Positions 54,902 to 63,421 of a stretch of DNA of 64,000 nucleotides are shown in pieces. A program made the position numbers and the translations under genes. Numbering within the stretch: position 1 is the first letter of the stretch; every line of letters begins with the position of its first letter. The notes under the pieces were generated by a model. It was given only the letters and a program-made list of their open reading frames with translations, did no database searches and was not told the origin of the DNA. The stretch is from an uncultured Dysgonomonas sp. Lineage in GTDB: Bacteria; Bacteroidota; Bacteroidia; Bacteroidales; Dysgonomonadaceae. The DNA lies in the NCBI RefSeq assembly GCF_900079725.1, contig NZ_LT599032.1:3416855-3480854 (forward strand), written 5' to 3'.

Positions 54902-55765
54902 ATGAAAAGAACGATCATAAAAATAGATGAGGAGCTATGTGACGGTTGTGGTGCCTGCGTATCAGGTTGCCACGAAGGAGCTTTGCAGCTTATCAATGAC
55001 AAAGCCGTTATGATTAGTGATCTCTATTGCGACGGTCTCGGTGCCTGCATAGGTGAATGCCATGCTGGTGCTATTACACTCGAAGAACGTGAAGCTGAAC
55101 CCTATGATGAGTATGCTGTGATGGAACGCATGCTCCCGAAAGGGGAGAAGGTAATACTCGCTCACCTGAACCATCTGAAAGAGCATGAGGAGTACGAACT
55201 ATTGCATCAGGGATTAGAGTATCTGAAAAAGCATAATGTGAAAGTGAACTTTCCTGCCGAAAATAAACAAAACTCAATTACGCAGGACAAACCCGCTTGC
55301 GGCTGTCCGGGCAGCATGATGCAGGAGATTAAAAGGCCTGCCCCATCCGGATTCACGATGGCTGCGCCTGTGATAGTACAACCATCCGAACTGAGACAAT
55401 TTCCTGTACAGCTTCATTTACTAAATCCGAATGCCGGATTTCTTCGAGGAGCCAATCTGTTACTGGCTGCCGATTGTACAGCGTTTGCCAGTGGCGAGTT
55501 CCATAGCCGTTTCCTAAAAGGTAAGGCTCTTGCTATTGCTTGCCCTAAGCTAGATAGCAATACTCAGTCTTATATAGACAAGTTGGTTGAGATGATTGAT
55601 GTCGCTAAAATAGATACTTTAACGGTACTTGTTATGGAAGTTCCATGCTGCGGAGGACTGGTTCGGATAGCACAGATGGCAAGGGAAGAGGCTAAGAGGA
55701 ATGTACCAGTGAAAGTAATTGTACTTTCGGTGCAGGGCGATGTGAAAAAAGAAGAATGGATATAA
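54902..55765 (+). CDS. 4Fe-4S ferredoxin-domain protein, electron partner of Hcp
   Basis: The 287-aa protein has two N-terminal iron-sulfur motifs. CDGCGACVSGCHEGA is complete, while CDGLGACIGECHAGA has Leu in place of one Cys, a variant found in related ATP-independent ferredoxins. A middle CGCPGSM and a C-terminal VMEVPCCGGL are also present. It lies 22 bp before hcp in one operon and probably donates electrons to it, since Hcp reduces hydroxylamine or nitric oxide. Confidence 0.85.
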   Translation: MKRTIIKIDEELCDGCGACVSGCHEGALQLINDKAVMISDLYCDGLGACIGECHAGAITLEEREAEPYDEYAVMERMLPKGEKVILAHLNHLKEHEEYELLHQGLEYLKKHNVKVNFPAENKQNSITQDKPACGCPGSMMQEIKRPAPSGFTMAAPVIVQPSELRQFPVQLHLLNPNAGFLRGANLLLAADCTAFASGEFHSRFLKGKALAIACPKLDSNTQSYIDKLVEMIDVAKIDTLTVLVMEVPCCGGLVRIAQMAREEAKRNVPVKVIVLSVQGDVKKEEWI

Positions 55766-55787
55766 TCACTAACTAAAAAATATTATC

Positions 55788-57428
55788 ATGGACATGTTTT
55801 GTTTTCAATGTCAGGAGACAGCTAAAGGCACAGGTTGTGCATTAATGGGTGTGTGCGGTAAAACTCCGGAAGTTTCGAATATTCAGGATTTACTGTTGTT
55901 TGTAACCAGAGGAATCGCGGTATACAACAACGAGTTGAGAAAAGAAGGAAAGGCTTCATCTACAGCAGACAAGTTTATTGTCGACGCTATGTTTATCAGT
56001 ATTACCAATGCTAACTTCGATTTTGAAGCAATAAAGGAGAAAGTAAAGGAAGGTTTATCACTGAAAGCCGAATTATCTGCCCGGCAGGGAAATACATCTA
56101 TTGTTCTACCGGACGAATGTACATGGAATGGCGATGAATCCCAGTTCATGGACAAAGCGCTTGAAGTAGGAGTGTTGCGTACGAAAGATGAAGATATACG
56201 TTCGCTGAAGGAACTGACGCATTACGGGCTTAAAGGTATGGCAGCCTATGCAGAGCATGCTTATAATCTGGATAAGACGGATGATGAGATATACATGTTT
56301 ATGCAGCGCGCATTAGCTGAAATTACTAGAGAGGATATTTCAGTAGACGAACTCGTTGCCTTGGCTCTCGAAACAGGTAAATATGGTGTACAGGTAATGG
56401 CACTACTGGATGCGGCCAATACCGGACGATTCGGGAATCCTGAAATCACACAGGTAAACATCGGTGTGGGAAAGAATCCGGGAATTCTTATCAGCGGGCA
56501 CGACCTGAGGGATATTGAAGAACTTTTACAGCAGACCGAAGGTATGGGAGTAGATGTTTACACACATAGCGAGATGTTGCCGGCGCATTATTATCCGCAT
56601 CTGAAAAAATATAAACATCTGGTCGGTAATTATGGCGGTGCATGGTGGCAACAAAAAGAAGACTTCGAGTCATTTAACGGACCAATCTTATTCACTACAA
56701 ACTGTATCGTACCTCCTTCCAAAAACGCGACATACAGAGGGCGTATATTTACCACAGGTGCTTCAGGCCTTGATGGTGCAAAACATATACCGGAACGTAA
56801 AGGCGGGAAACAGAAAGACTTTTCGGAAATAATAGGAATGGCGAAAAACTGTCAGGCTCCGAAGGAAATCGAAAACGGAACAATCGTAGGTGGGTTTGCC
56901 CATGCACAGGTAATGGCATTAGCCGACAAGGTTGTAGATGCCGTAAAATCGGGCGCAATAAAGAAATTCTTTGTAATGGCAGGTTGTGACGGACGCATGA
57001 AAGGCCGTAATTATTATACTGACTTTGCAGAGGCATTGCCTAATGATACGGTTATTCTTACCGCCGGTTGTGCCAAATACCGTTACAATAAACTGCCATT
57101 GGGCGATATAGGCGGTATTCCGCGTGTATTGGATGCCGGACAGTGTAACGATAGTTATTCATTGGCAGTTATCGCACTCAAGCTGAAAGAAGTATTCGGG
57201 CTGGAGGATATTAATGACCTGCCTATCGCCTTCAATATAGCATGGTACGAGCAAAAAGCGGTGATAGTGTTACTTGCTCTGCTTCATCTGGGAGTGAAGA
57301 ATATACATCTCGGACCAACTCTTCCGGGATTCCTTTCTCCGAATGTAGCGAAAGTATTGGTTGAGAATTTCGGAATCGGAGGTATCTCTTCTGTTGAGGA
57401 GGATATTGAAATGTTCCTTGCCAGCTAA
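55788..57428 (+). CDS. hcp: Hybrid-cluster protein (hydroxylamine reductase / NO reductase)
   Basis: The 546-aa protein has the N-terminal iron-sulfur cysteines C5, C8, C17 and C23 (spacing 2, 8, 5). Hybrid-cluster motifs follow, such as [38 protein letters not shown] and [10 protein letters not shown]. The short spacing matches the Desulfovibrio-type form, not the E. coli-type. Hcp converts hydroxylamine to ammonia or NO to N2O. Its original terminator has been split by an IS3-family element. Confidence 0.94.
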   Translation: MDMFCFQCQETAKGTGCALMGVCGKTPEVSNIQDLLLFVTRGIAVYNNELRKEGKASSTADKFIVDAMFISITNANFDFEAIKEKVKEGLSLKAELSARQGNTSIVLPDECTWNGDESQFMDKALEVGVLRTKDEDIRSLKELTHYGLKGMAAYAEHAYNLDKTDDEIYMFMQRALAEITREDISVDELVALALETGKYGVQVMALLDAANTGRFGNPEITQVNIGVGKNPGILISGHDLRDIEELLQQTEGMGVDVYTHSEMLPAHYYPHLKKYKHLVGNYGGAWWQQKEDFESFNGPILFTTNCIVPPSKNATYRGRIFTTGASGLDGAKHIPERKGGKQKDFSEIIGMAKNCQAPKEIENGTIVGGFAHAQVMALADKVVDAVKSGAIKKFFVMAGCDGRMKGRNYYTDFAEALPNDTVILTAGCAKYRYNKLPLGDIGGIPRVLDAGQCNDSYSLAVIALKLKEVFGLEDINDLPIAFNIAWYEQKAVIVLLALLHLGVKNIHLGPTLPGFLSPNVAKVLVENFGIGGISSVEEDIEMFLAS

Positions 57429-57509
57429 GGATATCAGATAAATATATAATGAAAGCCGGATGCATGAAGTGAGCCCCAAAGTTTGGACAAAAAACTTTGG
57501 GGTTTATTT

Positions 57510-58031
57510 ATGAATAAAACACATTCCTTTTCCGACCGTCTCATGTATATGCATCTGCTTGAAGACGGTTACAGTATCAATTACGTAAGTACAAAGTATG
57601 GGATCGGTTTTAAGCTCTTAACTTGTTTGTGGATTCAGTATAAGCAGCATGGTTTAGAAGCCTTACGCAAAAAGAAGAATATTTGTGCAAGTGGAGAGCT
57701 AAAGCGTACAATAGTCTCCGATATTGAAAATAATCATTTATCTTTGGTTGAAGCTTCGTTAAAATATGGAGCAAGCGACAGCCGTATATCCACTTGGCTA
57801 CGGATAGCCAGAACTGACGGTTTGAATGCGCTTGATATTACAAAAAAACGAGGCCGCGCAAAAGGTATGGGAAGACCTAAGAAGAAAGCACCTGAGACGG
57901 AACTCGAAAAGCTCCGTGAAGAGAATCTTAAGCTCAAAATAGAGAATGAGCTATTAAAAAAAGTGAAAGCCTTAGTCGAAGAAAAGGAAGCCCGTCTACG
58001 CAAGATTGGGCGCAAGCCATCCAAGGACTAA
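57510..58031 (+). CDS. IS3-family transposase OrfA
   Basis: The 173-aa protein has two HTH segments (LEDGYSINYVSTKYGIGFKL and SLVEASLKYGASDSRISTWL) and a C-terminal leucine-zipper-like coil (ELEKLREENLKLKIENELL). This is the DNA-binding half of an IS150-type transposase. I prefer ATG 57510 to the TTG at 57483, which lies inside the terminal repeat. A slippery run at 57956 should allow fusion to OrfB. Confidence 0.9.
   Translation: MNKTHSFSDRLMYMHLLEDGYSINYVSTKYGIGFKLLTCLWIQYKQHGLEALRKKKNICASGELKRTIVSDIENNHLSLVEASLKYGASDSRISTWLRIARTDGLNALDITKKRGRAKGMGRPKKKAPETELEKLREENLKLKIENELLKKVKALVEEKEARLRKIGRKPSKD
57956..57963 (+). promoter_or_regulatory. Candidate -1 frameshift site of the IS
   Basis: AAAAAAAG in the form A-AAA-AAA-G occurs in OrfA frame. 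Slipping back one base opens the OrfB frame, which is free of stops from there to OrfB's annotated start. Confidence 0.6.
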
Positions 58032-58075
58032 GGCAGAAAGGTCATGATCTTCAAACAATACTGAGGATCCATGGG

Positions 58076-58852
58076 ATGGCTCGCTCAACCTTCTATTATC
58101 ATATATCCCGTATTAACAGCACAGACAAATATGCTGATATAAGAAAACGTATAGTTGATATTTTTGAAGCTCACCACAAACGTTATGGGTATCGTCGGGT
58201 GTATATGCAGCTCCTAAATGAGGGATATTTGATTAATCATAAGACGGTGCAAAAACTTATGGCAGAAATGCATCTGAAATCAAAAGTCCGTAAGGTAAAA
58301 TATAAGTCATATAAAGGAGAAGTTGGCAGGATTGCTCCTAACGTACTTAATCGTGACTTTAAAGCTGAAAAGCCATACCGAAAATGGGCTACAGATGTTA
58401 CTGAATTTAAAATTGAGGGTAAGAAGGCATATCTTTCTCCTATTATTGATATGTTCAATGGGGAAATCATATCTTATACCATATCCGACAGTCCTGATTT
58501 AAAGATGGTTATGGATATGATAAAAAAGGCTCAAAATAAAGTGAACATAACCGGCGAACTTATTTTGCACTCAGATCAGGGATATCATTATCAACATAAG
58601 CAATATCAGATGACACTTAAAAAGAATGGAATTATACAAAGCATGTCTCGCAAAGGTAATTGTTTGGATAACGCTGTTATGGAGAATTTCTTTGGCATTA
58701 TGAAGTCTGAATTACTATATTTGAAGAAATTTAAGAGCATCAGTGAGTTTAAAAAGGAACTGACAGAATACATCGAGTATTATAATAATGAGAGAATCAA
58801 ACTTAAATTAAAAGGAAAGAGCCCGGTAAAATACCGAACTCTATACACTTGA
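58076..58852 (+). CDS. IS3-family transposase OrfB (DDE catalytic domain)
   Basis: The 258-aa part begins with the HTH_21 segment SRINSTDKYADIRKR and contains an rve integrase core with catalytic acids D (TDVTEF), D (LHSDQGYHY) and E (GNCLDNAVMENFFGIMKSE). The ATG at 58076 is within an open frame extending upstream, consistent with production as an OrfAB fusion. Confidence 0.92.
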   Translation: MARSTFYYHISRINSTDKYADIRKRIVDIFEAHHKRYGYRRVYMQLLNEGYLINHKTVQKLMAEMHLKSKVRKVKYKSYKGEVGRIAPNVLNRDFKAEKPYRKWATDVTEFKIEGKKAYLSPIIDMFNGEIISYTISDSPDLKMVMDMIKKAQNKVNITGELILHSDQGYHYQHKQYQMTLKKNGIIQSMSRKGNCLDNAVMENFFGIMKSELLYLKKFKSISEFKKELTEYIEYYNNERIKLKLKGKSPVKYRTLYT

Positions 58853-58901
58853 ATTTTTTATTAATCCGTCCAACTTTTTGGGGTCAGATCAGCATTAGTG
58901 T

Positions 58902-58916
58902 ATCCGGCTTTTATTT
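58902..58916 (+). terminator. Right half of the hcp terminator split by the IS
   Basis: ATCCGGCTTT here pairs with AAAGCCGGAT at 57452..57461. With the IS and one GCA removed, they form a 10-bp stem with a 10-nt loop followed by TATTTTG. The IS inserted in the loop. Confidence 0.7.
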
Positions 58917-59098
58917 TGTGATTATATGGGGCTATTAATGCGGTTAAGATTATTCGTATTGTATAAAATTGTTCAATTGCATCAGTCGTTTTTCGTGACT
59001 TGGCATAATCAAAATAAATTTTGTTTCTGTTCTTGCTATTTAAAACGTTCAATTTATTTCGACTCCACTTCGTTTCGTCAGCATGTTCATTTTGGCAT

Positions 59099-59529
59099 TG
59101 CCCAAAACGAACCAAAAGGCTAGTGCTCGTTCCCCGGCGACCCAAAACCGAAGCTGCGGCGGAGCAAAATAATACTGGCTCATCTATAGCTCGATTATCA
59201 GATTTGTATAGCAGCTACTCTATTTTGCTCTTCGCCTTCGCTTTCGGATTGGGTGCCCCGCCTTGAGAACGAAGGCACGGGGGGCTGACGCACGAGTAAG
59301 CAAAGTCCTTTGGAGAATTAAATCCGCGTCAGCCTTGCGCCGTATGCTTCATGGCCGGGCACCCGTCAGAAGAGTTAGGCTAAAAACGAAAACGTGTTTG
59401 AGCTTATCTGCTGATTCGTATTTTATGTTTTTTGGAGCGAGTTTTTTCGTTTAGCCGTCTCTGCTGTTAACGGGTCGGCCTTTGAAGCGGGCGCTAAAGC
59501 GTTTTTGGTTCCTTTTGCGGCTTTGGGCA
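59099..59529. other. Unexplained highly structured non-coding region
   Basis: Nested inverted repeats fill this GC-richer stretch. An outer stem is TGCCCAAA/GAACCAAAA (59099..59117) with TTTTGGTTC/TTTGGGCA (59503..59529). Inside are GAGCAAAATA/TATTTTGCTC (59162, 59221), GGGTGCCC/GGGCACCC (59251, 59357), GGCTGACGC/GCGTCAGCC (59283, 59326) and a GGCTAAA..CGAAAA/TTTTCGTTTAGCC pair (59378, 59444). GTTCCTTTTGC at 59508 can alternatively pair with GCAAAAGGAAC at 59527. No protein is supported. It may be a structured RNA or a degenerate mobile element. The adjoining 58912-59098 and 59530-59623 hold no gene. Confidence 0.5.
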
Positions 59530-59623
59530 AAAGGAACACAAGGAATTTTTAATTCCGCGTAGAAAAAAATGTGGAAAATAAATCCAACCTTTTATTTCAA
59601 CTTATTAACACGGAAGGGCTTTC

Positions 59624-60409
59624 TCAATTTGAATAAACATGAATACTATTCTGTGCAGCAGGGAGATAATTGACGCCAATCCAGGTAATCATAAGTAAAA
59701 CAAACGCAATTGGCAGCATCCATAAAACAAACTTGACATGATATTTTTGCAGCCGCATATGGATATAGACTAAATATCCTGCTGATGTAATAAACGCCCA
59801 TGTCTCTTTCGGGTCCCACGACCAGTAGTGTCCCCATGCCTCCTTTGCCCATACTGCTCCCATGAGCATTCCCAGTATGAGGAAACCGAAACCGATATAA
59901 ACAACATTATCCATCAGCTTGTACAGGTTATCATCCAGCCTGTCTTTTTTCAGATTTACCAACTGAATAATAGCAGCGATGGTCGCAGCCCCAAGCATGG
60001 CATAGGATAAAATATAGACTGTGACGTGCGGCACAAACCAATAGCTTTGGAGGGCAGGCATCAGATTGGTCGAATGTATTTCCGGCTTGAATATATTTAC
60101 ACAGACAAAAACACAGGCGACCAGGCTGGAGAATGACAACAGCCATTTATATTTCCAGTGCTTGTATGTAAAATAACCAACTGTTGCCAGAAAGAATGAG
60201 TACCATAACCGGGTTTCACCTATTGTACGGAGCGGAGGGCGTTCCTGTCCTATCCACAATCCAATGATAAACGCGGCGAAAATAACGATACCGGCTATCA
60301 TCAATCCTTCTAAGATAAATGTTTTCTTACATTTATACACCAGTACTCCTGCGCTTATCCAGCAAATCATTGCAGGTATTGCAAACCAAAGAAATTCATC
60401 CCAAGTCAT
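59624..60409 (-). CDS. ccsA: Cytochrome c biogenesis protein CcsA (ResC-type)
   Basis: The 261-aa protein has eight membrane segments and the haem-handling motif WGHYWSWDPKETWAF with conserved histidines, as in CcsA/ResC of system II. Together with the ResB-like protein it moves haem across the membrane and attaches it to CXXCH motifs of NrfA and NrfH. It overlaps the resB-like gene by 14 bp and is the last gene of the nrf operon. Confidence 0.92.
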   Translation of the reverse strand: MTWDEFLWFAIPAMICWISAGVLVYKCKKTFILEGLMIAGIVIFAAFIIGLWIGQERPPLRTIGETRLWYSFFLATVGYFTYKHWKYKWLLSFSSLVACVFVCVNIFKPEIHSTNLMPALQSYWFVPHVTVYILSYAMLGAATIAAIIQLVNLKKDRLDDNLYKLMDNVVYIGFGFLILGMLMGAVWAKEAWGHYWSWDPKETWAFITSAGYLVYIHMRLQKYHVKFVLWMLPIAFVLLMITWIGVNYLPAAQNSIHVYSN

Positions 60410-61658
60410 CTTCCGCCTTTCTTTTTTTGTTTCCCGACCATAATAAACATATCGATCCTATAGCTAATAAGATAATCCCGGCATAGACAGGATAGAGCCA
60501 CGGGTCGTATACCAGTTCCATGCTGCTGTATGTGGACATTCTGCCGGCCTGATTGTCATATCCGTACTGGTAGATAGTCCAACTGCCTATTCTTAAAGGT
60601 TTATTTACTTCCAGAACCGCGTGCTGTTCGCTTCCGTCTTCCATAAATACATCTATGTCCGACAGGAATCTCTTTGGCTCGGGTTGTGTCATTACAATAC
60701 AATATTGAGAGTCGAGAGGTAATGTCATATATAACTGTGCCATATTGCCTCCGCATACCCATCCTTTACGCATTTCGCCTGTTTGTATGTTTTTTGCCGA
60801 TACTTTTGCTGCCGGACTGGAGCCGGGCATAGGCACAGCCTGATAAGTACTGTCGCTGTTGCGTACTGCCTGATGGATATATTCTTCAAGTCTGATATCC
60901 CATTTATCGAGTGTGCCGTTAGGCCTCTTTTCGTCTATCTGGAAATAATCAGGTTTGTTTTTAGGCTGTGATTCGCCGCTTTCCCTGTCTATGATTGTGA
61001 GTTTGGGCGGGTATTCTTCCATCTCGAAATCGTTGAGCTGTATGGCGATGGGAAGTTCCAGCACGTCTTTGTTTTCGCTGTAGACACGCCATTCCACTTC
61101 ACCTTCGCGGACATGCATTACATATCTCTTTATATCGGCGGCTCCCAGCCCTGCGGCAAAAAGGAGAATCCAGAGCCCTATATGATTGAAATAGAAAGCA
61201 TAATCCTGCTTGCGGAAAGCGACCAGCCTTCTTACAATCAGTGAACCTAAGGAAATCAGCGTAAGGAAATATATCAGCACGAAAGGCCAGCTGCTTGTTA
61301 CCTGCCTGAATCCAAGCACCGTAAATATATCTTTATCGTGAGGATCGAGACGCGCGAATTGCGGAGTAAGTCCCATTATCAGCCCCAATACCAACAGCGC
61401 AGCAATGAGGGTTACTGAAAACGGAACACCGGAGATCCATTGGTAAAAAGCGCTTTTTCGGGCGAATGAGAGTAATATGAGAAATGCTATTACCGCGCCA
61501 CCGAGGATAAGGTTGACCGGAGCCTGTAGCAGATAAAAGTCAAACTTTCCGACTGTAATCTGAAGCATAAAACCAATGAAGGCAAAACCTGCCACAAAAG
61601 CGATACTTTCTTTGTACCGCCACGGGAATTGCCACATCTTACGTTGTTCTTGTTCCAT
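60396..61658 (-). CDS. ResB-like cytochrome c biogenesis protein
   Basis: The 420-aa protein has four N-terminal membrane helices, a large periplasmic domain (about 175-375, with EVEWRVYSENKDVLELPIAI and KPLRIGSWTIYQYGYDNQ) and a final helix, matching ResB/Ccs1. It is the partner of CcsA in system II haem attachment. It is separated from nrfA by a MITE-like insertion. Confidence 0.88.
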   Translation of the reverse strand: MEQEQRKMWQFPWRYKESIAFVAGFAFIGFMLQITVGKFDFYLLQAPVNLILGGAVIAFLILLSFARKSAFYQWISGVPFSVTLIAALLVLGLIMGLTPQFARLDPHDKDIFTVLGFRQVTSSWPFVLIYFLTLISLGSLIVRRLVAFRKQDYAFYFNHIGLWILLFAAGLGAADIKRYVMHVREGEVEWRVYSENKDVLELPIAIQLNDFEMEEYPPKLTIIDRESGESQPKNKPDYFQIDEKRPNGTLDKWDIRLEEYIHQAVRNSDSTYQAVPMPGSSPAAKVSAKNIQTGEMRKGWVCGGNMAQLYMTLPLDSQYCIVMTQPEPKRFLSDIDVFMEDGSEQHAVLEVNKPLRIGSWTIYQYGYDNQAGRMSTYSSMELVYDPWLYPVYAGIILLAIGSICLLWSGNKKRKAEDDLG

Positions 61659-61674
61659 ATGTATATGAACAGAA

Positions 61675-61861
61675 GAAAGTGTTTATCTCAAAAGTAAAAT
61701 GCACTATCAAAGTGTTATACTTTTTGTCATTGGCTCCGCTTCGCTCTGTCGAACGTTGTTTCTGAATGAAATGAAGAATTTCGACTATGCGGTAAAGAGA
61801 TGTTTCACTCCGTTCAACATGACAAAAGGATTATAAAATTACTTTTGAGGCAAACACTTTC
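61675..61861. mobile_element. MITE-like element, copy 2 (~187 bp)
   Basis: The ends 61675..61697 and 61839..61861 are inverted repeats matching at 21 of 23 positions, including CTCAAAAGTAA and TTACTTTTGAG. Inside is the same GAACGTTGTTT and GATGTTTCACTCCG material as in 49372..49555. It encodes nothing, and lies between the resB-like gene and nrfA. Confidence 0.6.
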
Positions 61862-61879
61862 TCTTTTTAAATTTACCGT

Positions 61880-63379
61880 TTAAATATTTGCTGTTAATTT
61901 TCCTTCTTTTTTAGCTTTTTCGAGCCATTGAGGAACTACTGTTTTTATCCAGTTGTCTTTTTTATCTTTCAGCGTCTTCATATCCAGGCCGATATATCCC
62001 TGCGCCTTATCTTTAGTCGATATATCCGGCATCTGCATATCGGTTACTCCATGGCTGAACAGTACTTTCTGTAATTCAAGCTGGGCAAGCATTGTTTTGT
62101 CGAGGCTGTGAGCCAGTATACGCTGAGTTTCCACCGGAGCATGGAAGGACGCTCCGTGAGAAGCTACCGCGAAGTCCCAGCGCCATTGTGCCTGACGAAG
62201 CAGTTTGAGCGAAGCTGCCATTTCTTTGTCGTCTGCCCCTTTGTCCCATGCTGTTTTAGCCATGATATGGGCTTTCGACAGTTCCTGTTCTATACGGTCG
62301 CGGATTTCCAATGCTTTATCCTGATATTGGTAAACATAGTTTTTCAGGTTCTCTTCACTGTCTCTGTGACAGGTCTGGCAGGTATTCGCTACATTCTTCA
62401 ACGGGCTCATCACCTGATGATTCGAGTATTTTATACCGCCTTCCGACATGTATGGCATATGGCAATCGGCACATGACAGGCCACGTTGTGCATGAGGTCC
62501 CAGCAGGAATATTTCATAATCCGGGTGTTGGGCTTTCAACATAGGGGTTTTACTTAAGGCATGTGTCCAGTCTGTAAATTCTGCTTCGTCGTAATATTTC
62601 TCCATCGCTTCCACAGTCATGCCTCCATCCCAAGGGAATGTCAGATATTTATTATCTTTTGTAAAATAATATTCAACATGGCATTGCGCGCAAACCAGCG
62701 ACCGCATTTCCTGAGGTGTGGCCTGAGTGATATCTTTTCCCTGACGTTGAAATGCTTCTATTAATGCCGGACGGGTAATTGTCAGATTCATCGTAACAGG
62801 GTCGTGACAGTCTGCACAGCCGATAGGGTTTACTACCTCCGCACCCCAATTACTCCATTTGGCTTTATAATAGTTCTCAATACCTTTTTCGTGCATCAGG
62901 CGTGGTACATCGGGGCTTTTGCATGTCCAGCAAGTACCCGGCTGCATATCGCCCTCTCCGTTTTCGGGACATCCTGTACGAAGCGTATTGCGTACGTCCT
63001 CGACGGCATGCATATGTCCGCGCGGTGCGGAATAGTCACGCGAAAAAGCGTATCCGGCCCATAGGACTACCATTTCGGGACGCGATTCCAGTACATCTTC
63101 GGGCATATTGCCCAGATGCTTGCTTTTGAAATCCATATCGGCAGTCTTTTTCCACGTATTATACTCTCTCGGGTAGTTTATGCCCCATTCTTCATTGTGA
63201 GGGTTTATCCCGGTTATCTCTATTTTTTTATTGTTGTACAGTGTAGCTATTTCGGCACGGCGTTCTGTTATGGAGGCAGCCAGGATGCCTAATGCAAACA
63301 CTCCTACCATGACAACGGCAAATATGCCCCATCCGATAATCGGTTTCCGTTTGATTGCTTCTGCTAATTTCTTGAACAT
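61880..63379 (-). CDS. nrfA: Cytochrome c nitrite reductase catalytic subunit
   Basis: The 499-aa periplasmic pentahaem enzyme reduces nitrite to ammonium with six electrons. It has one membrane/signal segment (IIGWGIFAVVMVGVFALGILAA). The active-site haem motif is CWTCK (about residue 150), where lysine replaces histidine. Four CxxCH motifs follow: CADCH (~187), CAQCH (~228), CADCH (~300) and CQTCH (~332). The active-site RNTLRTG arginine region is visible too. It is downstream of nrfH by 42 bp. Confidence 0.96.
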   Translation of the reverse strand: MFKKLAEAIKRKPIIGWGIFAVVMVGVFALGILAASITERRAEIATLYNNKKIEITGINPHNEEWGINYPREYNTWKKTADMDFKSKHLGNMPEDVLESRPEMVVLWAGYAFSRDYSAPRGHMHAVEDVRNTLRTGCPENGEGDMQPGTCWTCKSPDVPRLMHEKGIENYYKAKWSNWGAEVVNPIGCADCHDPVTMNLTITRPALIEAFQRQGKDITQATPQEMRSLVCAQCHVEYYFTKDNKYLTFPWDGGMTVEAMEKYYDEAEFTDWTHALSKTPMLKAQHPDYEIFLLGPHAQRGLSCADCHMPYMSEGGIKYSNHQVMSPLKNVANTCQTCHRDSEENLKNYVYQYQDKALEIRDRIEQELSKAHIMAKTAWDKGADDKEMAASLKLLRQAQWRWDFAVASHGASFHAPVETQRILAHSLDKTMLAQLELQKVLFSHGVTDMQMPDISTKDKAQGYIGLDMKTLKDKKDNWIKTVVPQWLEKAKKEGKLTANI

Positions 63380-63421
63380 AATTTATAGAGTTTTTAGTTG
63401 TTTATTTTTATAGGTTTAGAT

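Larger units (their letters stand above)
57465..58891 (+). mobile_element. Intact IS3-family (IS150-type) insertion sequence
   Basis: The element is 1427 bp. Terminal inverted repeats are 57465..57488 and 58868..58891 (18 of 24 matching, ends TGA and TCA). The 3-bp target duplication GCA is present at 57462..57464 and 58892..58894. It has the two overlapping transposase frames of the family and a hairpin just inside the left end (CCCCAAAGTTT / AAACTTTGGGG). All parts look intact, so it may still be active. Confidence 0.9.

Noticed and set aside
58861..59145. 94-codon frame on the minus strand
   Set aside because: It starts in the structured region and ends in the IS right end, spanning the split terminator. 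It is a chance frame across repeats.
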